Assembly (NCBI GenBank): GCA_015680685.1
Contig: MNCI01003793.1
Location: 45,227-109,226, forward strand
Direction: 5' to 3'
Length of the DNA: 64,000 nucleotides
Origin: Gnetum montanum
Taxonomy: Eukaryota > Streptophyta > Gnetopsida > Gnetales > Gnetaceae
The notes beneath the pieces were generated by a model. That model worked only from the letters and a program-made list of their open reading frames with translations, was not told the DNA's origin and searched no databases. Position numbers and translations under genes: made by a program. Positions within the stretch are counted from its first letter, which is position 1, and every line of letters begins with the position of its first letter. This document shows positions 46,528-58,546 of this stretch, in pieces.

Positions 46528-47461
46528 GATGAGAGCAGGTACTCTAATAATTAGAGTGGTTATTATTAGGGTGGTTAATCTAATTATTAGAGTGGTTATT
46601 ATTAAAGTGGTAGTTTTGCTAAAATTAGAGTGGCAATTTCTCTCTAAAATTAGAGGGGCAGTTTCTCTAAAATTAGAGTGGTAGTTTTTGTAATTATTAG
46701 AGTAGTTGCTCCCAAGCCTATAAATACAGTGCCCAAGAACACAATAGGGAGGAGAAAAGAAGAGGAATAAAGAAGAAGAATTCAGAAGAGAAATTCTTTT
46801 AGGAGTCAACTAGCGAAACGCTAGCCAAGTGCTTGTAGCAAGAGGTCTAAGTGTGGATGGATCTTTATTCGAGCATTGTGTACCTGAGCACACCTTGTGT
46901 ACGGCAATAAAGATGAGCTCTTGGATTCATCTTTGCAGCACTTGAGATTTTTTTTCTTATTCATTTCCTTTATTTTATTTTCTTTTGCTTTTATTTTATT
47001 TTATTTTATGCACTTTACATTTCTATTATTAGCACACACAGTACGATCACTTCAAGCATGTGTGTAACACTTGGTAACCCAGTAACGATTAGCTTTTGGT
47101 AATCCTAGTAGTGTTGCACTAGTTAAGATGTGTACAACAAGTGAGAATAGATACTGGTGTTAAGATTAGTTTAAATCCTAGTTAATCAGTAGTTAAGTTA
47201 AATTAGTCACTTAGTTATCTCTCTCTCTCCTCCCTTATTAGCAGCAGGACATAAAAACATAAAAGCTATAAAAATCATATGCCTTAAGCTTACTTAACCA
47301 TACAATCGTGACATACAAGTAGGTTTGGGAAGACAATGATCAACGAACCCGTCCTTGTTCCAAAAAGACGCATAGGCACTTAGTCCTTGGAATTCAACTA
47401 GATCATGCATGAAACACTTGTATTTGTATGGTTGAGCATAGGGGTACCTCACCACTCATCA
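46528..47461 (+). mobile_element. Element C, 5' LTR
   Basis: 934 bp, TGATGAGAGC to CACCACTCATCA. TATAAATA at 46719-46726. R/U5 resembles A, B and D. The U3 tip is filled by a short tandem repeat rather than palindromes. Confidence 0.8.
46540..46710 (+). repeat. ATTAGAGTGG minisatellite in C U3
   Basis: Eight or more imperfect copies of ATTAGAGTGGTTA / AAATTAGAGTGGCA words upstream of the TATA box. Confidence 0.8.
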
Positions 47462-47462
47462 T

Positions 47463-47481
47463 TGGTGCCATTGTCAGGGAC
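47463..47481 (+). other. Primer binding site of element C
   Basis: TGGTGCCATTGTCAGGGAC one base after the LTR; one to three bases from the A site. tRNA-Asp type. Confidence 0.65.
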
Positions 47482-47577
47482 TTAGTTGTTTGTGCGCTAC
47501 GTAGAACATAGGAAATCATCCATATTGTTGGAACATTAGAATGAACACTTAGGGTTGATTAAAGGAAAGATAATACA

Positions 47578-50060
47578 ATGGTAAATCGCACACTGAACAA
47601 AACGAAAACGTCTTCTTCTTCACACAAGAGCACTTTACCGCCTAGGACTAACACAAGAGATAGTCGGTGGCATAATACACGTAGCCAAGATCCGCCAGTT
47701 CCTCAACAATTTTGGGTAGTATATACTCATCATGATGAGTATGTACCCAATTTCACCTTTATCCTCCACCAAGATGAACAACTGCATTGGAGAGACTTGC
47801 AGGGTAACATAGTGTTGCCTCCAGACCGATCAGTCCCCAACATGCTCCTTCATGCTCTCACAAGAATACGCATGCCACTTTTATATGCGGAATACATTGC
47901 ATGCGATCATGACACAAGGGACTATCATCCCATAGAAGCACAACATCAATGGGACTTGTGACAAGAGATTTACCGTGCATCCTTGAAGAGTAAATGGCCC
48001 CATAATGCCCTGCACATTTTAAGCGAAATTAGGGATGGTGAACCAGTTTCAATAGGTTCTCCACCAAACAATGTTCCCCTTTCTAACGATGGTCAAGAGG
48101 TGGTGTATCAAAACCTCCACTCAACGGTTCACAACCTTGGTTCTGATCCCCACGAACATGAAGTGTTCAATGAGGAAACACAAACACATGATAAGGACGG
48201 ACGTTCTGATCGTAATCATGATCATGGCCAAGGCCACCGAAGAGAAGGTAGAAAACATTATCATGGCAATGGTTCTCCTTCTTCTTCACCTTCATTATCG
48301 CATTCACCCTCTCCTTCGACATTCGGATGTAGTCATAAGGAAACTAACCATGAGGATAAAGGAAAACAAAGTGAAAAACATCAACGAGACAGTCGAGAAT
48401 GAGGACGAGGGCACTCTAGGAAATCACAAAATAGAAGAAGGGAGAGTAGGGAACCACGTAGACATCACAAGCACTATGAACAAGATGACCATGAAGAACT
48501 CCTACTCGCAACCAGAAGCATGTTGGATATAACAGAGGCCGTAAGAGTTCCAACAAGGCACCAAAAGGATAGTAGGATCAAGAGGTTAGACATGAACAAT
48601 ATCCCACAATTTGAAGAGGGATACAACGCTAATCCTCAAAACCATTTATAAGCATTCCACGATGCATGTGCCTTGCAAAAAATAGAAAATGAATGGCAAA
48701 AACTAAAGTTGTTCCCAAGGACACTAGTGAAAGAAGCTAAAAGATGGTACTGGTCCTTAGAACTAGAATCCATTCGGAGGTGGAGTACAATGTTAGAGCT
48801 ATTTAATGATAATTATCAAATGTACTCCCAAGTGTCTAACTTGCGAAAGCAAATCCAAGGATGGAAGAAAGGAAATAATGAACCTTTGGATGCTACCATG
48901 AGCCGCTATTATGCACTGTGACATTGCTGTCTTGGCCATGGTTATTCACAGCAGGATCAACTACTCCATCTCGTGGATGGACTTAGGCATGAAACAAGGA
49001 GAACCCTTGGAACGTATGCCCAAGGAAGATTATCAGAGCTTAGGTCTCATCAGGTTCATAGATTGCTAGAGCAAGTAGCCAAGGAAGAAGGGGAGCTATG
49101 TAAGAGAGAAAGTGTGAAAGAATACAGCCAAGATCCTTCCCTCTGAAAAAGGGGAGTGAGATTCTGTGAAGAGGAGGAAGAGTCACCACTCGAAGAGATG
49201 GTGAATAGGAAAACTTTACTACTCCAAAAGTTAACAACAGAAGTATCGGCAAAGGTAAATCAAATGTGGGACTCCCTGGATAGTAGGTTTGAAACTATTC
49301 TTAAAATTGTAGAGGAGTCTAAGGAGTGAGGTAGTGACTATAACAAAAAGAAAAAGAGAGAAGTGGACAATGCACATAACAAAGGTAAGGGAAAAATGGC
49401 CATCACCAAGGAGGTTGTGGATTCAAAAATGGACAGTGATGGTGGATGTAAGATATGCTAATATGACCATCCTAAGGGATGCTGCCTAGTGATCTCATAA
49501 TTACAAGAGTCTGGGATGTATGCATTCAACCCACGACTTAATAAATGGAAAGCACTCCGATGGTTACCGTATCCCCAAGGGAACCCAAGGCAATTCCACC
49601 AACCTTCAACGTATTATGCAAGTGGAACTCCACCACAACCTGTTGAGTAACATCAAAAATGGCAATACCCATAGTCATGGAGGATGCCACCACCAAGGCA
49701 ACAATACCCCTACCAACAATCGGATCCATATGGCTACTACGTGCAGTAGCCAATCTCTCCACGTGACTCTGTTGGTCACGTGACACCACAACATCACTAT
49801 CAAACTTGGGATTATTATAGGACTCCTTCTCCTAGGGGAGATAACCCACAGACATACCACCCTCTAAATCCATCCGCAACTCTCACATATATAGCTCCAT
49901 TACCACCCGCTCCAACGATGTAAGGGGAACTCCCCACTCAACTGCAACAATGCAATGCTATGAGGGCTGTAAAAATTCAACCCACTACTAGTTCTAAAAA
50001 CCATATGAAGAGAAGACCTTTCTTCAGAACAAACAATCCAACCAAGACCTCACAACCATA
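47578..50060 (+). pseudogene. Element C gag
   Basis: Gag in a single frame from the ATG 47578 (MVNRTLNKTKTSSSSHK), with in-frame stops but no frameshift up to the protease. Order: DEYVPNFTFILHQDEQLHW (about 47730), acidic/His region, gag core LDMNNIPQFEEGYNANPQNH (48588), EWQKLKLFPRTLVKEAKRWY (48690), SIRRWSTMLELF, then LGTYAQGRLSELRSHQVH (49010). A charged helix follows: LQKLTTEVSAKVNQMWDSL (49225). Then CKIC, a stop, YDHPKGCC (49447-49485) and a Pro/Tyr/Gln tail. Stops at the TGA of PSL-stop-KRG and the TAA of NHL-stop-AF correspond to CGA and CAA codons in element A. Confidence 0.8.
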
Positions 50061-50751
50061 AGAAGTTGAACCTTTGAATGCCTCCCTATCAATTAAGGCT
50101 TCAGGGCTTCCTTCAAACCAAACACCGAGCTCAATGCATATGGTTATGTTAACACATGTTGTTATTGACTGGATTAAGGTGGGCCACCTTCCCAAGAAAT
50201 TCTTTGATCCTAGAAGCCCTCTAATCTATCTCCAAATCTCTGGGAATGAACCATGTAAAGCTCTTCTGGACTTAGGTTCCAGAGTCAACTTAATATCACA
50301 AGAGATGTACAAAGCCTAGAACCTGCCTCCATTAAGAAAGAGTAATATTCAACTAGAGCTAGCTAACTAGTCCATCACTGTCACCTTGGGATTGGTGGAG
50401 GACATCGTTACCACTATGTGTGGGTGGTCATATCTAGTTGACTTCCTAGTAATACAAGTGAACGATGGTAAAGGGGACTTCCCAATAATATTGGGAAGAG
50501 CATGGCTAAGTACTATAGATGCATGCCTAGGAATCTGCGATCTTTCCCTGGAAATATCCAAGAAGAACACTTTTGAAAAGATTGAGAAGAAGAAATTTCC
50601 ATGCATCATAGATAGTGACATAGGGTGCAATTACGTGCAGAGATCATGGGTTATGCAATGTTTAGCATTGCCTACATGCAATCGGTGTGCACAAGACATT
50701 AATATACAAAAGTGCCTATATGCAGCAGCCACACGACAAGAAGACACCTAG
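50061..50751 (+). pseudogene. Element C aspartic protease
   Basis: Same frame as gag. VIDWIKVGHLPKKFFDPRSP, then KALLDLGSRVNLISQEMYKA (50256-50318), where the catalytic triad reads D-L-G, not D-S/T-G. Later WSYLVDFLVIQVNDGKGDFP and IILGRAWLSTIDA (50430-50525), the conserved second half. Stops at 50319 and 50367 region. Confidence 0.75.
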
Positions 50752-51204
50752 TGGCTGATGGTTGATCAAGAGAGAAACTCACTAACATGCATGGAACTAA
50801 CTAAGGGAATAACTAATGCTTACATTGAAAGCATAGATGCACTAGAGCAAGTTCGTTGCCAACTTCCAAGCCTTAACCTTGAAAACATCAACTAGGGGAA
50901 GTTGGAAATTCCTAAGAGATTTAAACAAGAGCCCCTAGATTTGAAATCATTGCCCATCGGTCTAGAGTATATGATCCTTGAAAATGGAAAACCTTTCTTT
51001 TTGTTCCCAAACAAAAAGAAAGAATGCTGAAAGTGATAAACAAGTGGTCAAAAGCCTTTTCCTAGTCATACCTTGAGTTAACTAGAATAGATCCTAGGAT
51101 ATGCCAGCATAGGATTTACACTAACCCCTCCATAAAACCTCGAAAACAACTGCAAAGGTGATTAAACCCAAAATTGAAGCAAATAGTAAAAGAAGAAATA
51201 GAGT
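50752..51204 (+). pseudogene. Element C RT entry region, truncated
   Basis: DLKSLPIGLEYMILENGKPF (50938) is the usual protease-to-RT link in this kind of gypsy element. After a frameshift near 51027: ELTRIDPRICQHRIYTNPS, KPRKQLQR and LNPKLKQIVKEEIEYS, the first RT block. The fingers and palm are missing. Confidence 0.7.
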
Positions 51205-51300
51205 ACTCGAAACTTCGTCCTCATCATCATATAACTCATTGGTCCTCCAATGAATTGCTTCACTAGTTGTTGAGTGATCATCGTTTTGTGAGGCAGACAT
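51205..51300 (-). pseudogene. Element B gag N-terminus
   Basis: Minus strand ATG at 51300 reads MSASQNDDHSTTSEAIHWR then TNELYDDEDEVS, ending at the C junction. It lies 120 bases from the B primer site, the same distance as in A (125) and C (about 97). Confidence 0.65.
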
Positions 51301-51402
51301 TGTTGTGAATTGTGTGTGACTTACTTGAAATTAATTTCTTTTTCTGAAAGATATATCATTAATACTTTGTTACAACGATCTTGTATGATATAACTAATCT
51401 AA

Positions 51403-51421
51403 ATAACTAGCAACGATGCCA
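51403..51421 (-). other. Primer binding site of element B, mutated
   Basis: Minus strand TGGCATCGTTGCTAG next to the LTR; compare TGGCGCCATTGCTGG in A. Consistent with CG-to-CA/TG decay. Confidence 0.55.
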
Positions 51422-51422
51422 A

Positions 51423-52314
51423 TGATGAGTGGCAAGGTACCCCTACACTCAACCATACAAATACGAGCATTCATGCATGATCCAATTGAACTCCGTAGAT
51501 GGGCTAGTTGTGGTATCTAGATAGTTACACATTGATTGCAGTTCACTATATTCCCACTTAGAATAGTATTTGCTTTCTCACATATGGTTTAGTCTAGAGT
51601 GAGTTGTATGATGTGTTTTCTAAACTAGTGCTACTCCTAGAGACAATGGAAAATAATCTTGTTTTAAGCTAATAGGAAATATGAAGTAAAATCTAAGCTA
51701 TCTTAGGTGCGATGAGCATCTGTCCTTAATCATCCATACACATCTTGGACCTCGTGTACTACTTCTAGGATTACAAAGTGCACATTACTTGAGCACTCCT
51801 AGATACGCTACTAGGTTACCAAGTAGTTACACTTAAATATTCGTGATTAAGTTGTACTCATTCCACGTTAATCAACAGGAAGTGTAAATGAAAATAAAGG
51901 AAATATGAACTAAAAAGATAACAATAATTAATTAATAATTAAAATACTTAAAAGCAAAGTGAATGCTACAATGATGGATTAATCTTGATCTTTATTGTCG
52001 ATCATGTGCATGTCTAAGTACAACACACTCGAATAAAGTTTCCACACAATTACAATCATCACACTACAAGGATGCACTGGGGAAAGTAATCTAACTCTTG
52101 TGGAAACAAACTGTAAGAGCTTTGCTACAACTTGAACAAAAGGTTCCAAAAATGTGGTGGATGCATGCATATTTATAGCGGAAAATGGACTTTGCATTGA
52201 CGAGGCTACATCAACACAAAGATAGATGCATCGATGAGATCACGTTGACGCGGCCATGTTGACGAGGCTTTGTTGATGTGACCTAGTTGATGCAGTTGAC
52301 TTGATGCTTCATCA
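51423..52314 (-). mobile_element. Element B, 5' LTR
   Basis: Minus strand TGATGAAGCATC (52314) to TTGCCACTCATCA (51423). TATA on the minus strand at 52170-52177. Followed on the right by AGTGG, the target duplication. Confidence 0.85.
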
Positions 52315-52319
52315 AGTGG

Positions 52320-52622
52320 AATGTTAGGTGGTACCACAGATATCATTTCTTTTATCTAATGTACCACAACTATTACTATTGACATTACTTTCAATACATC
52401 ACCTCTCATGGCCATGTGTTGTGTTGCACTTGAATATGATATCCACAAGTCCATGTAATTTTGAGCATTATAAACATGTTGGATGCTAGTATAAATATCA
52501 TTTCTTTCATCTACTATATCATAACTAATACTAGTAACTTTCATCTTCAAATTGTCCATTTTCATGATTTCTTCTACTTGATCAATTCTTTATTATGACA
52601 CCTTCAGCATATTGCATCCTTG
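52320..52622 (-). pseudogene. Copia-like protease remnant
   Basis: Minus strand 52565-52356 reads MKMDNLKMKVTSISYDIVDE and then DLWISYSSATQHMAMRGDV. The latter fits the Ty1/copia protease start W-I-x-D-S-G-A-T-x-H-M with the catalytic D and G replaced. It lies between gag-like text (right of LINE c) and K-D-I-L-Y-V text (left of B), the expected order. Moderate confidence only. Confidence 0.4.
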
Positions 52623-52636
52623 ATTTATTGTAATTT
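52623..52636. repeat. 14-bp target duplication of LINE c (left copy)
   Basis: ATTTATTGTAATTT, repeated exactly at 58533-58546. Confidence 0.85.
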
Positions 52637-53899
52637 ATTTTTTTAGAATAATTCAAGATGCATTAATTAAAGAAAAAATGTATGTACAGTGGTAATGAAT
52701 CCATGTTGAAGCCCACACAAAACACTACCATAGGATCACAATAGAACCACCCTCCCCACAAAAAATCCCCGCTAGATGTTGAGCCAAAATTTAGCCAATC
52801 AACTCTAGTGCCACCCAGAAACCCCTTGCATCACCTACCCAAAAAATTACCCTTTTGGGTCCCTTGCCATGTTGGCCCTTGTAGTCTCATCCTTGACACC
52901 TGACATCTCCACATGTGACATCCTTGACGTCCCCATTTGCTCTGATGTTGTCGAAACCCTTAGCACTGCACCTTGGTCTACAATTCCATTTGAAACCAGA
53001 TGTGTCCCCAAAAACATCCTTTGAAGCCCCTATAATCCACAACTTTCCCATCACTTCCTATGCATTTCCACCATCTGCATGTACTCTATGCTATGCTATT
53101 CAAATAGGTCCTCCATGAGCTGCAGATCTCTCACTGGTTGGATATTCACCTCCCTTTGAACTATCACCTGCATCTCCTCCCATCGAGATTGCCACCCTAC
53201 CCTCTCCTCCTCGCTTGCTATACCATGCACTAACATGCCTCTTCCATCTTGTCTACCGAACACATATCCAGAGACTGCCATACCCCAACCGAAACCCCAT
53301 GCCCCTTAGCTTATGTGTTGCTACTAGATGATGCATCCTCTCCTATTGTTCTCCATTGCTCTACTAAGAGTTGAGGCCTAGATGTCAATTTTGCCTTTAA
53401 CAAACTAGGTTGGGCTCTACCCTCAACTGCGTTGGAATTTCCATCTGCCCTAACCACCATAGAGCCAAAAGCACCCTTGAGTGCCCTCCATGCCGCTTCC
53501 ATTTTAGCAAGTCTAGAAAGAAATGAGGGAGGATAACTTAGATGCCATGCCTGATACATCATAGAAATGCAAAATGCACTCCCACAAGTCTATGAGGGGA
53601 CCTGAATTGCACAAACTACCTATTAATGAACACCATCACATTTTTCCACACCCCACCCTCAGCAACTTATCCTTGTGAATGTGCCCACTAGTCATTTATG
53701 GAATCACACTAAGAAAGAACTTGACAGCATACATCTGAGTATGGATCATTGGGGCTATAAGCTCCCCTTCAACCAACACAGCTAGCACCTCCTCCAGTAT
53801 TATCTTGGTAACCCTAATTTTTCTACCCCTAAATTTTGTTTTAGCCCCAACCCAATTTTCAAAAACAACTGTCTGTCGGTAGCCTTGGCTCCCCTTCCA

Positions 53900-56800
53900 T
53901 GTGTTGGAGCATGCCCATCCACCCATTCTTTCAATCATCGACCACAACTATGTGTCTTTCACAAACTCTGTGACAATGGGTTTGAAGGATGGGGACCACG
54001 CCATGTCATGACTTGCTTCAACCCACAAAGAAACTCTAGCCAGAGCAACATAAGGAGGCATAGGCAACCCTTGCCCTTAGAAGATCAAATGATTCCTACA
54101 CTACACTTCCAACCAAACCATAAAATACCCAATGCTTTGAAATCACTATTGATATTAATTAGGGTTCTAATCCCAGTTTCCCTCCAAACTTCCTGCATGT
54201 ACTCACATTAATAAATAAGGTGATCTATCATCTCAACCATCACAATGCAAAGGGGGCAATTAACATTGATGTTGATTCCCCACGCTATTAAAAGCGCTTG
54301 CACTGGTAATGCTTTATGCCAGATAAGCTAGTTGAAAGCCTTGATCTTCTTGGAAAATCTCCCCTTCTAGAGCTTTTTTCACCCTTCTCTAGCAGGTGCA
54401 GACTCTTGACCACCTTTGATGGAGGTTTACCTAGTAGCACCTTGGCCTCCATTCCCCACATGTGCTAGCAAATATTTGTCCACAAGTGCAAGCTCCTAGC
54501 ATCAACCTCCTATCTTCAATATTTGTGTTGTAGTAGTCTCACCCACAATGCCTATCCCTCCTCTTGTACTAGGAGTTTGTTAACCAGGCGCTACATACCC
54601 AACATGATCTCATCAAGGAAAGTTAGCAACTCAATTCCCCCTATCGACCTCGAATGCACTATCAGCTCCTAACAAACCAATTGGAGTTTCTTTCCCCCTT
54701 TTCCCCCCAACCAAATAAATTGCTAAATGATTTGATCAAATTTTTGAACCACTCCAACTAGGGGGACAACCATAGATGCTGCATATTTGGCTATAGCCAT
54801 TAACATCATCGAGGCTAGTAACATCTTATCCTTATGAGATAGAAACCTATTATTTCAATGTGTTATCTTCATTCTCAATCTCTCTAGCAACCCCAACCAC
54901 GTATGCTTACAATGCCATCCCGAAATAGGATTCGTGTGGCCAACCAGGCAGGATGCCCAGTATTTGCATAATTCTTGCACTCATCAACCCCATGGTATTG
55001 GAAAAATGTTATGTGGACTTTTCCTTGTTAATTGCAAGACCAAGTTCTAACTTCATCCTTTGCAATACCCTCTTTAGCACCTCTGCCTATGGCACTACTA
55101 CCCTAGAGAACAAAATTATATCATCAGCATAGTGGGCATCAAGGCAGTGGAGCCTAGAAATTGTCAATCCTTGCATCCCCTTGATAGCAAAATAGGCCTA
55201 TAGCAAGTCCATAACCAAAATGAGCAACAAAGGCAATAGTGGGTCCCCCTACCATAACCTTCTCTTTGGCACTTGGAACCCCCACAACCTACCATCAACA
55301 TGGAAAGAGTACTAACTAGAGCTTTGCATCTAAATACAAAGCTTAATGAACTCAAGACTGAAATCCTTAAGGAGCATAATCTCTTGCAATGCGACCCCAC
55401 TCACGGTGTTGTAGGCTATGGTAACATCTAACTTAACACACATGCCTAGGAATCCTAACCTCTGCAATGAGTGTAGGTGCTCTTACAACAACAGGACTTG
55501 ATCTTGCAAGAAATGACCCCTAATAAACCCCACCTAATGCTCTCCTACTAGGTTCCCCATCAATGGCTTCAACCTAAAGACAATCATTTTTGGGAATAAT
55601 CGCAATAAAGTGTTACACACATTGATGGGTTTGAAGTGCATTAGCGTAGAGGGATTCATCACTTTTGGTAGCAGCACAATCCATGAACTGTTGATTTCTT
55701 TGTGAACTTGTTGCCAACTGAGCATCCTATTGAAAGCATCCAATAAGGCTTCCCCTAGATATCATCAAATTCCCTAAAAAACTCCATAGACCACCCATCA
55801 GGCTCTAGTGCCTTATTTTCCTACATTGACCTCAACATTGTGGCCAACTCTGGTCTAGTGAAAGGTTTCATAAGTTGCTAGTTGTCATCACCTATTATAA
55901 TCCATTGCACCATATATTTTCCAAATATGTCTATAGTTCTTTAGCCACCTCTTGTCCGACTATCGTCACACTAGCAACCACATGATGAAGTTTCTACTTT
56001 GTTGCCCCGTTGCCTTTAGCCATTGGGAAAAAGAAGTGGGTGTTTTGGTCCTTGTCTCATAGCTAGGACACCCAAGCCCATTGTTTCCAATAGGCTTCCT
56101 CCTCTTGGTCCAACACCTACAACTTCTTGAGTAGCTCTTACTCCTCATCTACAAGGTTGGCCCTAGTTTCCTATAGTGTTGGTACCTCATGTAACCCAAC
56201 CTTCAATTGCTTCCCATAGGTCCTAAATCCATATTTTTCCTTCAAAGTTCTAGCATTGATTCTTTGATTCAGCAACTTCAGTCCTCTTTTCAGAAAATCC
56301 CTCAACTCATGGGCCTTGGAGTAACTCTACCAAATTTCCTAGACCAACAGGTGTAAACAAGGTTTGCACAACCATGTACGTTCAAACCTGAAAGGCTTGG
56401 GAGCCTGATTTTGTTCAGGACCAAGATGACACAAAATGGATCTATGATCGTATGCCTTCCACTCCTGTCCTAAGACCTATACATCCAATTCTAGCAATAA
56501 CCTCATACTCACCATACCCTGTCAATCCTATATTGAACCTGACCATACCCCCATCTTTTATTACTCTATGTGAATATGCAACCTTCAATGTCCAAGTCTG
56601 CCAGACTATGGTCCAGAAGAAATTCGGTAAACTTTGCACTGGCAAGCAGATTTGCATTATCCACACATGTATTTTTCCATGGGTACAAATGTTGGTTGAA
56701 GTTACCGATCAAAATCCATCTTTTCACATCTGGGACCACCCACACCACTTGCTCCAACTCTTGTAGCCTCACTTCCCAGCTCTGCACCCTATAGACATTA

Positions 56801-57070
56801 GTAAGCCAAACATATTCCTAGGTTAGTTGAACAGTCTGGGTCCCCTAAGAGTCAACCACCAAAACCATCAAGAGCTTTGAAAAAATATCCAGCCCCTTGG
56901 CATGTCCCTTGCATGGAACATTCAGCAAACTCCAACCCTCCCATCACATCAAACCCACCTCAACCACTTGCAACTTCATCTTCTATAAGCATACCACATT
57001 GCATCCCTCATTCTAAACCATTGTTTTCGAGGAATTTCATTTGTACGGGGTACCTTATACCTTGCAATTC
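53900..57070 (-). pseudogene. LINE c ORF2: endonuclease and reverse transcriptase
   Basis: Endonuclease at 56787-56442: KRWILIGNFNQHLYPW (N replaces the Asp of G-D-F-N) and DLDIEGCIFT. RT: NSSWIVLLPKVMNPSTLMHF then KPINVCNTLLRLFPKMIVF (about 55690-55600), VGFIRGHFLQDQVLL (55520), and HYADDIILFSRVVVP (about 55130), an intact Y-A-D-D. Downstream text to 53900 resembles the usual post-RT region. Frequent TAG stops and frameshifts. Confidence 0.8.
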
Positions 57071-57179
57071 TAGGAAAGTATCTTCATGGAGAAATAGACA
57101 TTTGTTTGTGATACACCTCATGCAAAGTCCTTTGCACCCTCAAGTTGATATCTAATTGTGTCATTCTCTTCCTTACCAT

Positions 57180-58400
57180 TGACATGTCCGATCGGCCCAC
57201 CTTACCTCCCATTGAGCACTACACGTCAACCCCCAACCTCAATTTAGTTACAAGTAGGTTTCCAACATTCAATCTAGAGGATCCTCTACCCAACATGATC
57301 TAGTCCCCCAAAGGGGGTAGCTCCATTATCTGCACCTCTCGCAACGGTGTTGGCATGCCCCCAAGGGTGCAAGGGGATTGCATTGCCTCCCCCTCCATCT
57401 TGGACACCATAACACCACCAACCATGCTTCCCCCTTTTGTTAGCATTTCCATTGCATTTGCCCCTGGATCCTACACAAGCTGCAAGTCCTAAGCCTTTTT
57501 GAGTAGCCTCATTGCTCCTCCGTTAGTTGTTGACTCCTTGAGCCTAGCCCTCACATGGCCCCCCTACGGCATCATCTTAACCATGCACCCATGTTTCCCA
57601 ACCAAGTTCCACCCACCCTATGGCTTGGATGGCAGTTTCTTCATCTTGACCTAGTAGTCCTTCATCAAATGTCCCTTTCCACAAGTTGTACATATAACTG
57701 CAAGCATTTCCTTTTTCCCTTGATCCCTCACAAGTAGATTTTAGGACTAAACTCTTATCCACTCTTCATTGGATTCCATTTTCAAAATCACTTTACTAAC
57801 ATGATCCTCAAACCCTATCAAACGCCAAACACAAAAACAGGTGTATCCCATCCTACCCATTGATGCGGTGAAGGCATCAAATTTGATAAATTCACCAAGC
57901 AGACTAGCTAGTGACTTCAGAAATCCTGATGTCCAAAACTCTAAGGGCAGGTCCAAGATTTTGATCCAAACCGGCCCCCTATCAAAAAGATTCACATCAT
58001 TGTGGATGCTCAGCCTTCATAGTACAAGCGCCAAACCCTAGGCCCCATGGTCCCTGCAACAATACATGTTATCTATCCACCTATGTTTTGAATGTGAACA
58101 ATAACCTATCGTTAGCGAGACTTCTCACCATCACATCATCCAACCCCCAAGCTACCTTAGCCTAGTGTTAGATAAGATCCATTCTAGGGCACATGCCCTC
58201 TGACACAAACTTGCCCAACAAACATAGCTTAAATGCTTGCAATGCTTTCTTTGATGGGCATTCCACCTTAAGCCAGCCTCGAAACCCACCTTCCCTCCCG
58301 CTTGCACAGCAGATCACCCCCCCCCCCTAGTCGGCTCCTTCGCATCCCCAACCACATTGTCATCAATGTTCCCTATGGTCCCAACCCATCCTATGGGCTC
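57180..58400 (-). pseudogene. LINE c ORF1 (DUF4283-like with zinc knuckle)
   Basis: The minus strand 57995-57747 reads DRGPVWIKILDLPLEFWTSG and GEFIKFDAFTASMGRMGYTC, the second half of the DUF4283-like domain. At about 57690-57640 a degenerate knuckle reads ACSYMYNLWKGTFDEGL (compare ACTTYGKGHSMKD in copy b). A C-run (58314-58325) marks the proline-rich N-terminal linker. Stops present. Confidence 0.7.
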
Positions 58401-58532
58401 TCCCCCACATGGCCCCAACCCCTTTCATCGCTCAGCAGACTAGCAACCATGGTCGTAACACCCCCACAGGTGCTCCCAGCACCTTCTATTTTCTTGCTCC
58501 CAGCACCTCCCATTCTTTTTTTTTTCAAGCTA

Positions 58533-58546
58533 ATTTATTGTAATTT
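58533..58546. repeat. 14-bp target duplication of LINE c (right copy)
   Basis: ATTTATTGTAATTT, identical to 52623-52636. Confidence 0.85.

Larger units (their letters stand above)
46528..51204 (+). mobile_element. Element C, Ty3/gypsy truncated at the start of RT
   Basis: Inserted within the gag frame of B: the B gag N-terminus is at 51300-51205 and its continuation at 46527 and below. It has a 5' LTR, primer site and a gag-protease frame, and breaks off at RT entry text (IVKEEIEYS). No 3' LTR and no polypurine tract. The right junction (GAGTACTCG, about 51200) resembles the left flank (GAGTATCG, 46519-46526), so the true target duplication and deletion endpoint are uncertain. Confidence 0.8.
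41409..52314 (-). mobile_element. Element B, Ty3/gypsy with both LTRs, hosting element C
   Basis: Minus-strand element with 891/892-bp LTRs (41409-42299 and 51423-52314), which I judge by eye about 90% identical. The target duplication is AGCGG (41404-41408) / AGTGG (52315-52319). Internal parts at 42300-46527 and about 51205-51422 are split by C. It codes only a broken gag and the last part of the accessory ORF; no RT or integrase. Confidence 0.85.
52637..58532 (-). mobile_element. LINE copy c, full-length L1-type element
   Basis: 5.9 kb on the minus strand, with a T-run on the left (minus-strand poly(A), 52637-52645) and exact 14-bp flanking repeats. Contains ORF1 (about 58300-57180) and ORF2 (about 57070-53900). 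Copies a and b are homologous to its right third. It is inserted in the copia-like remnant. Confidence 0.85.

Noticed and set aside
46279-46809. A 176-codon minus-strand frame as a novel protein
   Set aside because: Its first half is antisense of the C LTR and only the second half is B gag; the fusion is created by the insertion.
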